Shown here: piece after piece, positions 8,419-15,618 of the stretch
How positions within the stretch are numbered: position 1 is the first letter of the stretch
Layout: each line of letters starts with the position of its first letter
Source: a virus
DNA: 24,613 nucleotides
Strand: one strand, 5' to 3'
Virus record (IMG/VR): IMGVR_UViG_3300045971_000411
Coordinates: 1 to 24,613 of that record
Translations under genes and position numbers: made by a program
The notes under the pieces: generated by a model
What the model saw: only the letters and a program-made list of their open reading frames with translations
The model's database searches: none
Told to the model about the DNA's origin: nothing

Positions 8419-8601
8419 TCATTTATGCGGTTGCGGATTCGCGGCCAGTAGAAGAGTTGTCGCTGCCAGCATTGCTGTGCTGTCACCTGATAACGCTTTG
8501 GCTATAATCTTTTCCGCGATAGCTGCTCCGTGGTGATTCATCTTCCTACGAATCTCTCGATGGATTGTTGCGGTTGATTTGGCTCGGCCTACTGTACTCA
8601 T
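8419..8601 (-). CDS. Small basic helical protein
   Basis: 60 residues, basic in the first half (REIRRKMNHH) and Ala-rich in the second. It starts in an ATGA overlap with the upstream gene, which strongly supports expression. No family recognised. After it come about 100 nt without a gene before the hub gene; these hold a 7-bp inverted repeat (8344-8350 with 8370-8376) with a 19-nt loop and no T run. Confidence 0.55.
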   Translation of the reverse strand: MSTVGRAKSTATIHREIRRKMNHHGAAIAEKIIAKALSGDSTAMLAATTLLLAANPQPHK

Positions 8602-9104
8602 ATAACCTCCGGCGGTACATTTAGACGCATCGCCTTATCAAGCGGTGCGCTTGGTTTCCAAGACTGGAAAAGGCTGAAATGCCCAAGCTTCTTACCTGCT
8701 GCGTGCGTCAGTGCAATTGCCCTGACAAATACCGCCTCAAGCTCTTGAGTTTTCAGGCTCAGAGCGGTGAACTCAATGCCAGCCTGTTCAAGCGCGTGCG
8801 CCTTCTCCGCTTCCGTTAACTCTTGAGTTTTGCTAATCACTAAGGCATGGCGTTCTTGAACGGTTTGCTGTGCCGCCGTCAACATTGATGCCAGCAACTC
8901 AGAATCGGCGTTCAACAGCACAAACTCATCTGCATCTTTTCCGGTCGCTGTCCCTGCAATGCGGGCAGAAGTGATTTCTGCCAATCGACTGCGAATTGTT
9001 CCGATACGGTAGACGATTGAATTTAGCTTTTCATGTGATTCACGGTGAAGCTCTGTCGCTTCTCCGTGTTCACGTCTTGCTGCGGCTACTTGATCTGCGC
9101 TCAT
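8598..9104 (-). CDS. Coiled-coil protein, function unknown
   Basis: 168 residues, predicted almost wholly helical and rich in Glu, Ala and Gln, with heptad-like stretches through residues 1-120. There is no signal peptide or membrane segment. It is coupled to the next gene by ATGA and to the previous gene by a 4-nt overlap. Position between the InPase-like gene and the tail module would suit a virion assembly or scaffold component, but that is inference only. Confidence 0.6.
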   Translation of the reverse strand: MSADQVAAARREHGEATELHRESHEKLNSIVYRIGTIRSRLAEITSARIAGTATGKDADEFVLLNADSELLASMLTAAQQTVQERHALVISKTQELTEAEKAHALEQAGIEFTALSLKTQELEAVFVRAIALTHAAGKKLGHFSLFQSWKPSAPLDKAMRLNVPPEVI

Positions 9105-9505
9105 GCTTGATGCTCCTTTAGGGTGTTGTTGAACGGGGTAATTAGCTGGTTAAGGCGGTCTTTGTCAGCTTGGCGGATTGTTGCTGCTGCGTGTTGGTCA
9201 ATCAGACTTCGCGCCTCGATCATGCCGGAATGTGCTTCTCGAATGTCGCGCTCGTGATTGGCTATCTCGGCACGGATGGCGAGTAACTCAGAGCGGTGAG
9301 GGCTCGCATCAACTAAATTCAGCACGGCTCCCTCACTTTGTTTCTGAGCGTCCTGCTCGGCGCTGCGTAGGCCGTTGATGACCCGATTCGCTGCCCGGAT
9401 TATCTGGTGCGCGTCATTCATCAGGTCGGCAAGGGTTTGGATGGTTTCGCGCTTGCCATTGCGTGTGGCTATGAACGGTTGTCCGTCGATTAGCTGGATC
9501 TTCAT
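9101..9505 (-). CDS. Helical protein with N-terminal beta segment
   Basis: 134 residues. The first 20 residues (MKIQLIDGQPFIATRNGKRE) look like a beta-hairpin; the rest is helical with heptads, rather like its downstream neighbour. It starts in a TAATG overlap with the InPase/M41 gene and overlaps the next gene by 4 nt. Function unknown; the three genes look like one assembly unit. Confidence 0.6.
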   Translation of the reverse strand: MKIQLIDGQPFIATRNGKRETIQTLADLMNDAHQIIRAANRVINGLRSAEQDAQKQSEGAVLNLVDASPHRSELLAIRAEIANHERDIREAHSGMIEARSLIDQHAAATIRQADKDRLNQLITPFNNTLKEHQA

Positions 9506-10917
9506 TATTGATGTCCTTTGTTAAGTGTTTTAGTTTTTTGCCCATGTTGTCCAGAGGCGAGAGGGCGCATGTTCAACAAGATTAATTTTTTCCCATGTCC
9601 CGGGCGGATTGTTCGCCTGTCCTCCAGCTTGTTGGCCGGATTGTTCGATATGGCCTTGGCAAGCACGGCCTGAGCGTATCCCATGATTTCCCCAATTTGG
9701 TCAGCGTTTAGCCATTGCCGTTTGTATACCTGTAGGGACAGCTCACGAATAGCCTTTAGCCATCGTGCGGCAAATTCATCTGTCATTGCTGCCGTGTCTT
9801 GGGCTATGCGTAAAACTATCTCATCCTCGCTGCTATCGCCTCCCGCCCTGAGCTCGTCGCGGGCTAGTTGAAAATCGCTAGAATTGAATGTGAGATACGA
9901 TCTGTCATAGCCCAGCGCTTCAGCGGCAGCGCCAGCAATGGCTACTTGATAACGAGAGCCGGTTTCATTCGCCCGGTCGTAGCAAATACCTACCCATTCA
10001 CCGCCCAGCCGATCAATACCCATTCCGCCTACACCGCAACACAGTTGTGCTGATACAGCGTGACCAGCCTCGTGCAGTGCCAATGCCCAGCGTTCTGATA
10101 GTTCGTCTTCATTCGCATATTCAAGCGGAACCTCTATAGCGAGGCGTGGACTGAATTCAATGCAGTCGGATTCTATTTTGAAGAGTGGCTCGGGGTCATC
10201 GGCGGGCAAGATAGGGGTAATTGCTTTAACCATGCACCCGTCAGCCTTGCGCGCCTTCTCGACAAATTCAGCAACTGGCATAGCAGTGATTGGGCCAAGG
10301 AAACGCGGGTCGTCGTAATGTTTCAGGTATGCGGCACGGGCGTCAGCTTCACTGGAAAAATTTAGTAAACATTTGTCTTCGTCGTACCGCTCCCAATCGC
10401 CATATTTGCGTTGATGCACCACGTAGACGGTATCGGAATCCTCATCGGGCCCAACGTACACATCAACCTGATCACCGTCGCTTCCTTCGGTTGAGTTGAT
10501 ATACCCGTATGGAAAAAGCATCTTGGTTTGCCAGCCTTTGCCCTTTCGAATTGAGCCAGCCTCATTCTCAATTGAAATAATCAGGCCGTGCCATGCAAGC
10601 TTGCGTTTCTTGTAGTTTCCGGCTTCGGCTTGGGCGGGCGTGGGGGTGTTCAAAGGCTGTTGCGGTTTGATTACATTCCTGAGGAATAAAATCTTGGGAA
10701 AGGCTTTCACAATCAGATTGCTGTTGGCCTCAATCACATGTGACCACAGAACGTTGTGTTTTTTTCCGTCTGAATCCTCGCCGACAAAGCCGTCTGCTCC
10801 ATGCGTTACAACCTTCAATGAAGTTGTTCCAACACAGCTAAGATTGGCCTTAAGCGTATCGCCATTTTTAATGCCATGCCGCGTAGCAAAATCGTCTTCT
10901 TTGTTTTTTTGTATCAC
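9505..10917 (-). CDS. InPase-like / M41-like metallopeptidase fusion (polyvalent-type protein)
   Basis: 470 residues from a GTG start with GAGAGG 7 nt upstream. Residues 1-65 look like a small SH3/KOW-type barrel. Residues 105-225 carry the phage inorganic-pyrophosphatase-like domain: WHGLIISIENEAGS, FPYGYINSTEGSDGDQVDVYVG, then a DWERYDEDKCLLNF stretch. Residues 275-400 are like the FtsH (M41) peptidase: HEAGH at 282-286, AGAAAEAL at 328-335, and SSD (D348) as the likely third zinc ligand. InPase domains are known in polyvalent proteins of phages and conjugative elements (Iyer, Aravind and colleagues), where they travel with the DNA. The role is unproven; an injected protein acting early in the host is plausible. 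Catalytic residues look intact. Confidence 0.75.
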   Translation of the reverse strand: MIQKNKEDDFATRHGIKNGDTLKANLSCVGTTSLKVVTHGADGFVGEDSDGKKHNVLWSHVIEANSNLIVKAFPKILFLRNVIKPQQPLNTPTPAQAEAGNYKKRKLAWHGLIISIENEAGSIRKGKGWQTKMLFPYGYINSTEGSDGDQVDVYVGPDEDSDTVYVVHQRKYGDWERYDEDKCLLNFSSEADARAAYLKHYDDPRFLGPITAMPVAEFVEKARKADGCMVKAITPILPADDPEPLFKIESDCIEFSPRLAIEVPLEYANEDELSERWALALHEAGHAVSAQLCCGVGGMGIDRLGGEWVGICYDRANETGSRYQVAIAGAAAEALGYDRSYLTFNSSDFQLARDELRAGGDSSEDEIVLRIAQDTAAMTDEFAARWLKAIRELSLQVYKRQWLNADQIGEIMGYAQAVLAKAISNNPANKLEDRRTIRPGHGKKLILLNMRPLASGQHGQKTKTLNKGHQ

Positions 10918-10944
10918 GGTTCGCCTCTCGTTGAAATAATTCGC

Positions 10945-11319
10945 TTACTGCCTCTGGTGTATCGGTTCATCGGTGCATAGGAAAAGTGCCTCAATGGGCA
11001 ATCCAATTGAAGCGCGTAACCCTGCAATGTGCCTAACAGCCGCATCGCACTCTTCTTCGCTCATTCCTGATCGCGCAGCCAAGGCATCAAAGTCAACCAA
11101 CATACAGCCATTCTCAAGATAGCAGTCAGCTTGTGGCAGCAAGCCAAGCTCATCAGCCCGTTGGAGCAACTGCCCCTGTAGCTCGCCTGGAACAAAGGCA
11201 AGCAGGGTTATCAGGGCAAGCAAACTTTTTGGGTGTTTCTCCCCGTTCTCCTTAACGGCTTGTTCATACTCGTCATCGGCAATCTTAAAAGCCGCTCTAA
11301 ATTCAGGTGTCTGGTTCAT
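10945..11319 (-). CDS. Hypothetical helical protein
   Basis: 124 residues, mostly helical, with several Leu/Ala stretches (LLALITLLAF at about 33-42) too polar around them to be a clear membrane segment, and three scattered Cys. It is the first gene of the left minus-strand operon, 27 nt before the InPase/M41 fusion. The ribosome site is weak. No family recognised. Confidence 0.5.
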   Translation of the reverse strand: MNQTPEFRAAFKIADDEYEQAVKENGEKHPKSLLALITLLAFVPGELQGQLLQRADELGLLPQADCYLENGCMLVDFDALAARSGMSEEECDAAVRHIAGLRASIGLPIEALFLCTDEPIHQRQ

Positions 11320-11396
11320 TTGGTGTGATAAACGCTCATATTAAAAATCTATTTCATGCCGCTGACGTGGTTAAAAACGGGTATTTCACTGTATTG

Positions 11397-11421
11397 TCAC
11401 GACTAGCCGCCTGTGTCGTGA
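11397..11421. promoter_or_regulatory. Inverted repeat in a divergent intergenic region
   Basis: TCACGAC and GTCGTGA, a 7-bp perfect inverted repeat with an 11-nt loop, lie just upstream of the gpF-like gene in the 117-bp region between divergent genes. It is a candidate operator. No strong -35/-10 pair is visible in either direction. Confidence 0.3.
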
Positions 11422-11436
11422 TGTCACAATAAATCC

Positions 11437-12612
11437 ATGAAAAAACCATCCCTGATTGTTGATATTGGCCCGCTGTCTTGCTGCGGCACTGACCACGTTC
11501 TGGAACTCATGAGCAAGGCATTGCATGACGACGACAAGGACATTTGGCGACCGCATGAGTCTCCGCATGTTCGCGACCTCATCGAAAATTGGACGAAGAA
11601 CGGGATTGATCGGCTGGGGAATATCCGCGATGAGTTTATGAGGCTGGTAGGTGTGACGCTGCGTAAGCAACCACCTGAGCCAGTACCTAAGCCCAAGCTG
11701 TACTCCGGACGCTGGAATGCCGAAGAGATGGCCTCGGTAAAGCTGTACCTCGAATCACTCCCCGAAGAAGCCTTCGCGCTGGACGACTGGATGATGGTGG
11801 TGGACTACCTCGTGCAGAAACATCTTCCCCTGGACGTGATGATGGACGATGCCAAGTTGCAGGTAATGCGCGCCTCCATGATGGGCAGAGTTCAGGCACA
11901 CATGCCGGACATGTCAGCCAAAGATGCCCTAAAGATCGCGATGGAATTGCCGCTCAGCGTCGTTGCTCTTGAGTGGGAGTTCGGCATGAGCGCTGCGCAA
12001 AGGGCCGCTATCGAGTTCGGGCAGGCGCGTTGCTGCCAGTACGTCACCAACGTTACCGAAGCGGCGCGCGACACGATGAAGCACACCATCTTGAACTGGC
12101 AGCAAGAAAAGTACAGCGGATCTCCTTCGTTGATCGCGAAGCGTGATCTGCAAGGCAAGTTGTTGGATGATTTCGCGGTGCTGAATCGGGATTGGAGGCG
12201 AGTTGCTCTGACTGAACTGGCTGACAACTCCATGAACGGCTTCATTGCCTCGCTGCCGATTGGTGCGAAGATCAAGCGTCAGGAGATGTACCACGGATCG
12301 TGCGCCTACTGTAAATCAATCGACGGGCGCGTGTTCACTAAGGTTCCATCGGATAAGAAAGAGAAAAACGGGGAAACAGAAATATGGGTTGGAAAGGACA
12401 ACCACGGGCGTTCAGCTTCGCCTAGGAAGAAGTCAGCAGATGGCATCGGCCTTGTCGCCAGGACGGAGGCTGAAATGTATTGGGTACCGGCTGGTCCGGT
12501 TCATCCGCACTGTCGTGGCAGCTGGTCGATCATAAAAAATGACATGCCAGTTAATGATCCAAGGTTTGCTGCGCATCTGGCAAAGCGATTTAAGTTTGAG
12601 TCGTCCAGATAG
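11437..12612 (+). CDS. Phage head morphogenesis protein, Mu gpF-like (SPP1 gp7 family)
   Basis: 391 residues. The C-terminal part (about 275-375) has the hallmark of the family: [12 protein letters not shown], then [12 protein letters not shown] and, near the end, PVHPHCRG, the Cys and His pairs of the minor head protein domain. Such proteins sit inside or at the portal and act in DNA ejection or head assembly. The gene is on the opposite strand from the other virion genes, with no portal or capsid gene near. The start lacks a clear Shine-Dalgarno. The last few codons (from 12602) lie in DNA homologous to the KilA-N gene on the other strand, so the native C-terminus has probably been replaced. 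Confidence 0.8.
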   Translation: MKKPSLIVDIGPLSCCGTDHVLELMSKALHDDDKDIWRPHESPHVRDLIENWTKNGIDRLGNIRDEFMRLVGVTLRKQPPEPVPKPKLYSGRWNAEEMASVKLYLESLPEEAFALDDWMMVVDYLVQKHLPLDVMMDDAKLQVMRASMMGRVQAHMPDMSAKDALKIAMELPLSVVALEWEFGMSAAQRAAIEFGQARCCQYVTNVTEAARDTMKHTILNWQQEKYSGSPSLIAKRDLQGKLLDDFAVLNRDWRRVALTELADNSMNGFIASLPIGAKIKRQEMYHGSCAYCKSIDGRVFTKVPSDKKEKNGETEIWVGKDNHGRSASPRKKSADGIGLVARTEAEMYWVPAGPVHPHCRGSWSIIKNDMPVNDPRFAAHLAKRFKFESSR

Positions 12613-12653
12613 AACGACGGGCTAATCCACATGGCGTAGGCGTAGACAAGCTC
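12602..12653. repeat. 52-bp inverted repeat, left copy
   Basis: It matches 16330-16381 in reverse orientation over 52 bp with a single mismatch. It codes on the minus strand for the segment [17 protein letters not shown] of KilA-N. Recombination between the two would invert the intervening 3.7 kb. The gpF stop codon lies inside it. Confidence 0.9.
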
Positions 12654-12705
12654 TAAAACAACGTATGTCCCAACACCTCTACCAGATATAGAAGCAACAG
12701 AAGGC

Positions 12706-12725
12706 TTATCCCGATTTCGGGATAA
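12706..12725. repeat. KilA-N palindrome 1
   Basis: TTATCCCGA pairs with TCGGGATAA across a 2-nt loop. It lies just before the C-terminal-domain segment of the fragment array. Confidence 0.85.
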
Positions 12726-12821
12726 CTCGGCAACTATTCCCTGTAGAAGAGTTGGAAATTACATCAAGCAAATCTTTTGTTTCTGGACGCTTTTTAAATA
12801 TAGCAGGCTGGTGTTTACAGG

Positions 12822-12848
12822 AGTGATACCCAAATTCTGGGTATCACT
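12822..12848. repeat. KilA-N palindrome 2
   Basis: An 11-bp perfect stem AGTGATACCCA / TGGGTATCACT with loop AATTC. In the minus-strand frame it encodes SDTQNLGIT after LVRVL. Confidence 0.9.
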
Positions 12849-12936
12849 TAAAACGCGCACTAATTCAACAGTAGAAGGACTTGATAGAAACTTACTGGGT
12901 TCAGTGGTACGCTCATTCGCCCCATTCTTTACTGGT

Positions 12937-12961
12937 TCGATACCGGAATTCCGGTTATCGA
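12937..12961. repeat. KilA-N palindrome 3
   Basis: TCGATACCGG and CCGGTTATCGA pair with a one-base bulge around a central AATT. In the minus-strand frame it encodes VDNRNSGIE. Confidence 0.9.
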
Positions 12962-13070
12962 CAATCTCGCGTATTAAATTAATTGTTTGCTGATTTTCAA
13001 AAAACTTACTCGGTTCAGATGTGCGCTTGTTTGCCCCTTTTTTTACGGCAGCATCATAAAGGTCATTCAG

Positions 13071-13095
13071 GTAATACGGGAATTCTCCGTATTAC
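13071..13095. repeat. KilA-N palindrome 4
   Basis: GTAATACGG / CCGTATTAC, a 9-bp stem around GAATTCT. In the minus-strand frame it encodes SNTENSRIT after LVREL. Confidence 0.9.
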
Positions 13096-13238
13096 TTAAT
13101 TCGCGCACCAGTTCAATAGTTTGTGGACTTGCAAGGAATTTAGAAGGCTTTGTCGTGTGTTCATTCGCCCCTTTTGCAACAGCAGCATCGTATAAATCAT
13201 TAAGGGAATAACGCCCTTCCTTTGTTGCGACTGGTTCT

Positions 13239-13263
13239 AAACTACCCATTTTCTGGGTAGTTT
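13239..13263. repeat. KilA-N palindrome 5
   Basis: AAACTACCCA / TGGGTAGTTT, a 10-bp perfect stem with a 5-nt loop. It encodes ETTQKMGSL on the minus strand, at the same aligned position as the palindrome in the intact KilA-N gene. Confidence 0.9.
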
Positions 13264-13299
13264 CAATTTCACATACCAATTCAACCGTTTGAGGTGTGT

Positions 13300-13367
13300 C
13301 GAACGATGGGTTCAATGATGGGTATAGTGAATAGATGCCTTGAAAACCACGTAGGTGGCATATACAG
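13300..13367 (-). pseudogene. Decayed KilA-N second-half fragment
   Basis: The minus strand reads ATYVVFKASIHY with a stop and then ACCCATCGTTC, resembling [20 protein letters not shown] of KilA-N at the DNA level (about 14 of the first 20 bases, and the CCCATCGTTC end). It joins directly to the next unit at PQTVELV. It looks like the end of one more copy, now unreadable. Confidence 0.45.
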
Positions 13368-13612
13368 GGCGGATGTTCTCTCCGCCACCTGTAGATGTAC
13401 CCAAACCTACAATTCGGCGGTTTGAAGGCGGTAATGCTTGGTCATACCATTGCAATCAGGGGGGATGGATCTCAAATCTGACCCATGTCGATTTCAAATC
13501 GACTTCGGTCAGCGCAAAATTGCGCTTCCCGAAAGAATCAGGTACTTGCCGCCTGCTCTTTGAAGGGGGCGATGTTTTGCTGCCCCCTTTCAATGCTGCT
13601 TCATGGCGATGA
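13355..13612 (+). CDS. Possible phage leader ORF
   Basis: 85 codons from a GTG, with no good ribosome site. The product has two related pieces, RRFEGGNAWSYHC and LLFEGGDVLLPPF. Small ORFs of this look occur upstream of KilA-N/antirepressor genes in prophages, where they may be RNA leaders rather than proteins. The coding stretch contains four hairpins, which suits an RNA role. It overlaps the decayed KilA-N fragment on the other strand. A shifted frame starting at 13485 runs into the KilA-N-like piece at 13651. Confidence 0.35.
   Translation: MAYTGRMFSPPPVDVPKPTIRRFEGGNAWSYHCNQGGWISNLTHVDFKSTSVSAKLRFPKESGTCRLLFEGGDVLLPPFNAASWR
13368..13589 (+). promoter_or_regulatory. Cluster of hairpins in a leader-like region
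   Basis: Four inverted repeats follow one another: GGCGGA/TCCGCC (13368-13386), GTCGATTT/AAATCGAC (13487-13503), AGCGCAA/TTGCGCT (13511-13526) and AAGGGGGC/GCCCCCTT (13563-13589). They may form a structured RNA or attenuator before the plus-strand KilA-N-like piece. None has a T run. Confidence 0.4.
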
Positions 13613-13665
13613 TGGCTGGGCTTCCTCGGGTCGGTCGCTGCCCATATTTAATTTGTGCGAATTGG

Positions 13666-13690
13666 AAATTACGGAGAATTCCCGTAATTT
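13666..13690. repeat. KilA-N palindrome 6
   Basis: AAATTACGG / CCGTAATTT, 9-bp stem around AGAATTC. The flanks (GAATTGG before, AAGTCC after) match those of the palindrome in the intact KilA-N gene, but the stem sequence differs on both arms together. Confidence 0.9.
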
Positions 13691-13724
13691 AAGTCCAACT
13701 TCAAAAAAATACGGTCGCAATGGT

Positions 13725-13745
13725 GATACCCGGAATCTGGGTATC
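13725..13745. repeat. KilA-N palindrome 7
   Basis: GATACCC / GGGTATC with a 7-nt middle. Encodes DTRNLGI in the plus-strand frame. Confidence 0.85.
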
Positions 13746-13765
13746 GAACCGGTTAAGTTACCTCG

Positions 13766-13787
13766 CGATACAGGAATTCCTGTATCG
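13766..13787. repeat. KilA-N palindrome 8
   Basis: A perfect 22-bp palindrome with no loop: left arm CGATACAGGAA, right arm TTCCTGTATCG. Encodes DTGIPVS. Confidence 0.9.
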
Positions 13788-13804
13788 AACTTGTACGCGA
13801 ATTA

Positions 13805-13831
13805 AGTAATACCCGAAATTCCGGTATTACT
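13805..13831. repeat. KilA-N palindrome 9
   Basis: AGTAATACC / GGTATTACT with a 9-nt middle. In frame it encodes NTRNSGIT. It is followed by CCTGTTAATACC, similar to the flank of palindrome 2. Confidence 0.9.
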
Positions 13832-13922
13832 CCTGTTAATACCCTGCGAGGCAATCGTGCTGCTGAGCTGAATTTTCAGCCCTCGTGTGGATTAAGAATG
13901 ACGCAAAAAGTAACGCCCCTGA

Positions 13923-14342
13923 TTACATGGCAGCCAGTAGTTGTTCACGGCTTATCTGCCCAGCGGCTTCCATTGCCATTAACCTGCGCGCTTTGGGGCA
14001 ATTATTTAATAAGCGTACCCCATAATTGAACGTCTTCGCTCGCTCCCATTCCGTCAGTGATCCGATGTACTCAAGGAAGCGCGCATCTTCCGGGCTTAAC
14101 CCATTGCCGTCAAAAAGCCACCTTGCATTCGCCTCTAAATCTTTAGCCAATGAGAAAAGGCGCGATGAGAAGCCGAGAAAACGAGGAACTGCTGTGGCCT
14201 GCAAATACTTCTGCGCTGTCTTGGTTGTAACCTTGCAAGCCTGTGCAACCTTTTCAACTTGCTGTACCGGATCGGTGATGCCCTGAAACGCCAAGACTTC
14301 AGTCAGCCTTTCGCCAAATGTCTTGCTGGGGGTTTTAAGCAT
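13923..14342 (-). CDS. Phage CI-like HTH regulator
   Basis: 139 residues. The N-terminal 60 residues form a helix-turn-helix of the phage repressor kind (FGERLTEVLAFQG..., VEKVAQACKVTTKTAQKYLQ), and NARWLFDGNG at about 73-82 matches the usual end of CI-type DNA-binding domains. There is no C-terminal LexA-like peptidase, so the protein would not be self-cleaving. It starts in an 8-nt overlap with the upstream small gene and has GGGAGGG before it. The likely role is control of the element's gene expression. Confidence 0.6.
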   Translation of the reverse strand: MLKTPSKTFGERLTEVLAFQGITDPVQQVEKVAQACKVTTKTAQKYLQATAVPRFLGFSSRLFSLAKDLEANARWLFDGNGLSPEDARFLEYIGSLTEWERAKTFNYGVRLLNNCPKARRLMAMEAAGQISREQLLAAM

Positions 14343-14580
14343 GATGCCCTCCCATCGTTGGCTGTTCTGTTATTGAAAACTCTTTCTGGCGTGGCGTGAA
14401 ACGCTTCGAGTTCATCGGGAGTGCATCGCTTGCATCTGCTATCTCGCACAGCGTTTGTGCCAGTGCGCGTAGTTCGGCGGGGGTTAGTTCCGCATCGCCA
14501 CCCGGAAGATTTCTAATCGATGTCAGCGGCTTGCGGTCGCGGGTTTGGGTTAGTGTGGCCGTGATGGTGGTGTTAAGCAT
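14335..14580 (-). CDS. Small phage protein, coupled
   Basis: 81 residues with LTPAELRALAQTLCEIADA at about 33-51, a short helical segment seen in many phage small proteins. It starts MLNTT and ends GGHHA, sharing the CATGCTTAA junction with its neighbours (8-nt overlaps on both sides). Function unknown. Confidence 0.6.
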   Translation of the reverse strand: MLNTTITATLTQTRDRKPLTSIRNLPGGDAELTPAELRALAQTLCEIADASDALPMNSKRFTPRQKEFSITEQPTMGGHHA

Positions 14581-14911
14581 GATAACCCCCCTCTAACTTT
14601 TCCTCTAAGCTTGCACGGTAATCCTTCAATTCAGCTTCTGTTCTGGCTGCGTCTGGTTTCCATACGAACACATCGTAACTACACCCCTCATCAGCACTAA
14701 CAAAATATTGTGCCAGGGTGGATAAAAACCCTTGTATAAACTCTGACTGTAGCCCGGCGGCTTTCAAAAATTCATCTCTTGCATCATCATGGTAATTCAG
14801 GCAATTCTGAATAGTCCCCTCAGATTCTTGGTTATACGGAAGATTCATAACGGCCTGCATTGCATGTAGACAGGCCATAGCGCCTTTGCGGGATTCTTCG
14901 GTGTTAAGCAT
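14573..14911 (-). CDS. Hypothetical protein, coupled
   Basis: 112 residues, acidic and helical, no membrane segment. It has a GGAGG six nt upstream. Start MLNTEES and end GGYHA fit the same CATGCTTAA overlap junction. No known family. Confidence 0.6.
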   Translation of the reverse strand: MLNTEESRKGAMACLHAMQAVMNLPYNQESEGTIQNCLNYHDDARDEFLKAAGLQSEFIQGFLSTLAQYFVSADEGCSYDVFVWKPDAARTEAELKDYRASLEEKLEGGYHA

Positions 14912-15194
14912 GGGACGCCTCCGCTCTGTAGTTGCAGCCTACTCGCTCGGCGGCGGCGTTGATGTCATACATCGTGTCATCGGATCGGGACTCTATCGCG
15001 CCCAAGACGATAATGACGTGGTCGAATCGAGCCCGCGCATCAGGGTTAGCCTTTAAGGCTGCGCTTGCAAGTCGAGAAATAGCCGATATTTCTTCGAGTG
15101 CTTTCTGTGACAATGAATCGCAGTACTCTAAAGTTTGGCGTAACTCGTTTACGCCGGCATTCTTGTTTGATGCGGTAGAATTGGCAGTAGCCAT
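14904..15194 (-). CDS. Hypothetical small helical protein
   Basis: 96 residues, helical, first of the four coupled genes, with an excellent AAGGAGGT 7 nt before the ATG. Ends in ASHA at the shared junction. The segment KALEEISAISRLASAALKA resembles phage small proteins with coiled coil. Function unknown. Confidence 0.65.
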   Translation of the reverse strand: MATANSTASNKNAGVNELRQTLEYCDSLSQKALEEISAISRLASAALKANPDARARFDHVIIVLGAIESRSDDTMYDINAAAERVGCNYRAEASHA

Positions 15195-15229
15195 GATGCT
15201 TACCTCCTTCGTAGGTTGCTATGTGGTTA

Positions 15230-15286
15230 GGCGGGTAGGGTGTTTCGACCACCCTTGCCGCCGCTTTCCCCATGATCCGCATGGGG
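15230..15286. promoter_or_regulatory. Two leader hairpins between higA and the next operon
   Basis: A long hairpin at 15230-15262 (GGCGG and AGGGTG pairing with CACCCT and CCGCC) and a second at 15268-15286 (CCCCAT/ATGGGG) fill the 106-nt gap. They could attenuate or protect the transcript of the coupled genes, or be an operator. No T run follows on either strand, so a simple terminator is unlikely. Confidence 0.45.
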
Positions 15287-15300
15287 TACGGTGAAACTCT

Positions 15301-15618
15301 TTATGCCGCTAACAATTCGGCCTCAATCGGCTTGATGCCAGCCAATGTCGCCGGTTTTTGCGCCACTTCCCAAAGATCGACTGCCTGTTGCATACGTAGC
15401 CAGCTTTCCGGCGTGGTGTTGAGAAGTTTTGCAACTCGTGAAGCCATCTCTGGTGACATGCCACGCTTTTCGTGAAGTAGTTCAGAAACAGACAATCTGG
15501 ATATGCCCAGCCGCTGCGCGAATTCTGTCTGTGTCATTTGAAGGGCAGGTAGCACATCTTCGCGCAGGATTGCACCAGGATGAGTCGGGCGACGTTTTGG
15601 GTCTCGTAAGCTTTTCAT
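15301..15618 (-). CDS. higA: HigA-type antitoxin (XRE family)
   Basis: 105 residues. The pattern RPTHPGAILREDVLPALQMTQTEFAQRLGISRLSVSELL is the standard HigA/VapI start, with the recognition helix at SRLSVSELLHEKR (about 40-52) and MSPEMASRVAKLLNTTPESWL after it. Antitoxins of this kind bind and inhibit the RelE-like toxin and repress their own promoter. The gene follows the toxin gene without a gap, the usual higBA order. Intact. Confidence 0.92.
   Translation of the reverse strand: MKSLRDPKRRPTHPGAILREDVLPALQMTQTEFAQRLGISRLSVSELLHEKRGMSPEMASRVAKLLNTTPESWLRMQQAVDLWEVAQKPATLAGIKPIEAELLAA

Larger units (their letters stand above)
12602..13315 (-). pseudogene. Array of KilA-N gene fragments broken by palindromes
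   Basis: On the minus strand the region carries repeated pieces of the KilA-N N-terminal domain: GRYSLNDLYDAAVAKGA, then LNDLYDAAVKKGANKRT, then KNGANERTTEPSKFL, each followed by a PQT/PST-x-ELV-type helix and a palindrome. It ends with [17 protein letters not shown], the second half of the domain. Frames change between units and stops interrupt them; the longest open piece is 13315 to 13067 (82 codons). At least three partial units are present. Palindromes sit at 12706, 12822, 12937, 13071 and 13239. The array looks like silent cassettes or remains of repeated duplication. It runs into the 3' end of the gpF-like gene. Confidence 0.8.
13651..13860 (+). pseudogene. KilA-N fragment with four palindromes
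   Basis: The plus strand carries CELEITENSRNLSPTSKKYGRNG, which aligns with VRQLETTLISRSLSPVSKTEGRNG of the intact gene; after that, instead of the GT motif, three more palindromes follow (GDTRNLGIEPV, RDTGIPVS, NTRNSGITPV in successive frames). The open frame stops at 13805. It looks like a place where palindromes with short flanks have accumulated. The stretch 13861-13922 holds only a small GCTGAA/TTCAGC repeat and no gene. Confidence 0.7.

Noticed and set aside
12706-13831. CRISPR array
   Set aside because: The palindromes differ in sequence, spacing is irregular, and the stretches between them are homologous coding pieces of KilA-N, not unique spacers. There are no cas genes.
15046-15282. 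A 78-codon minus-strand frame
   Set aside because: It covers the leader hairpins and then runs out of frame through the gene at 14904-15194, which has a much better ribosome site. The first 30 codons may be a leader peptide, but the evidence is thin.
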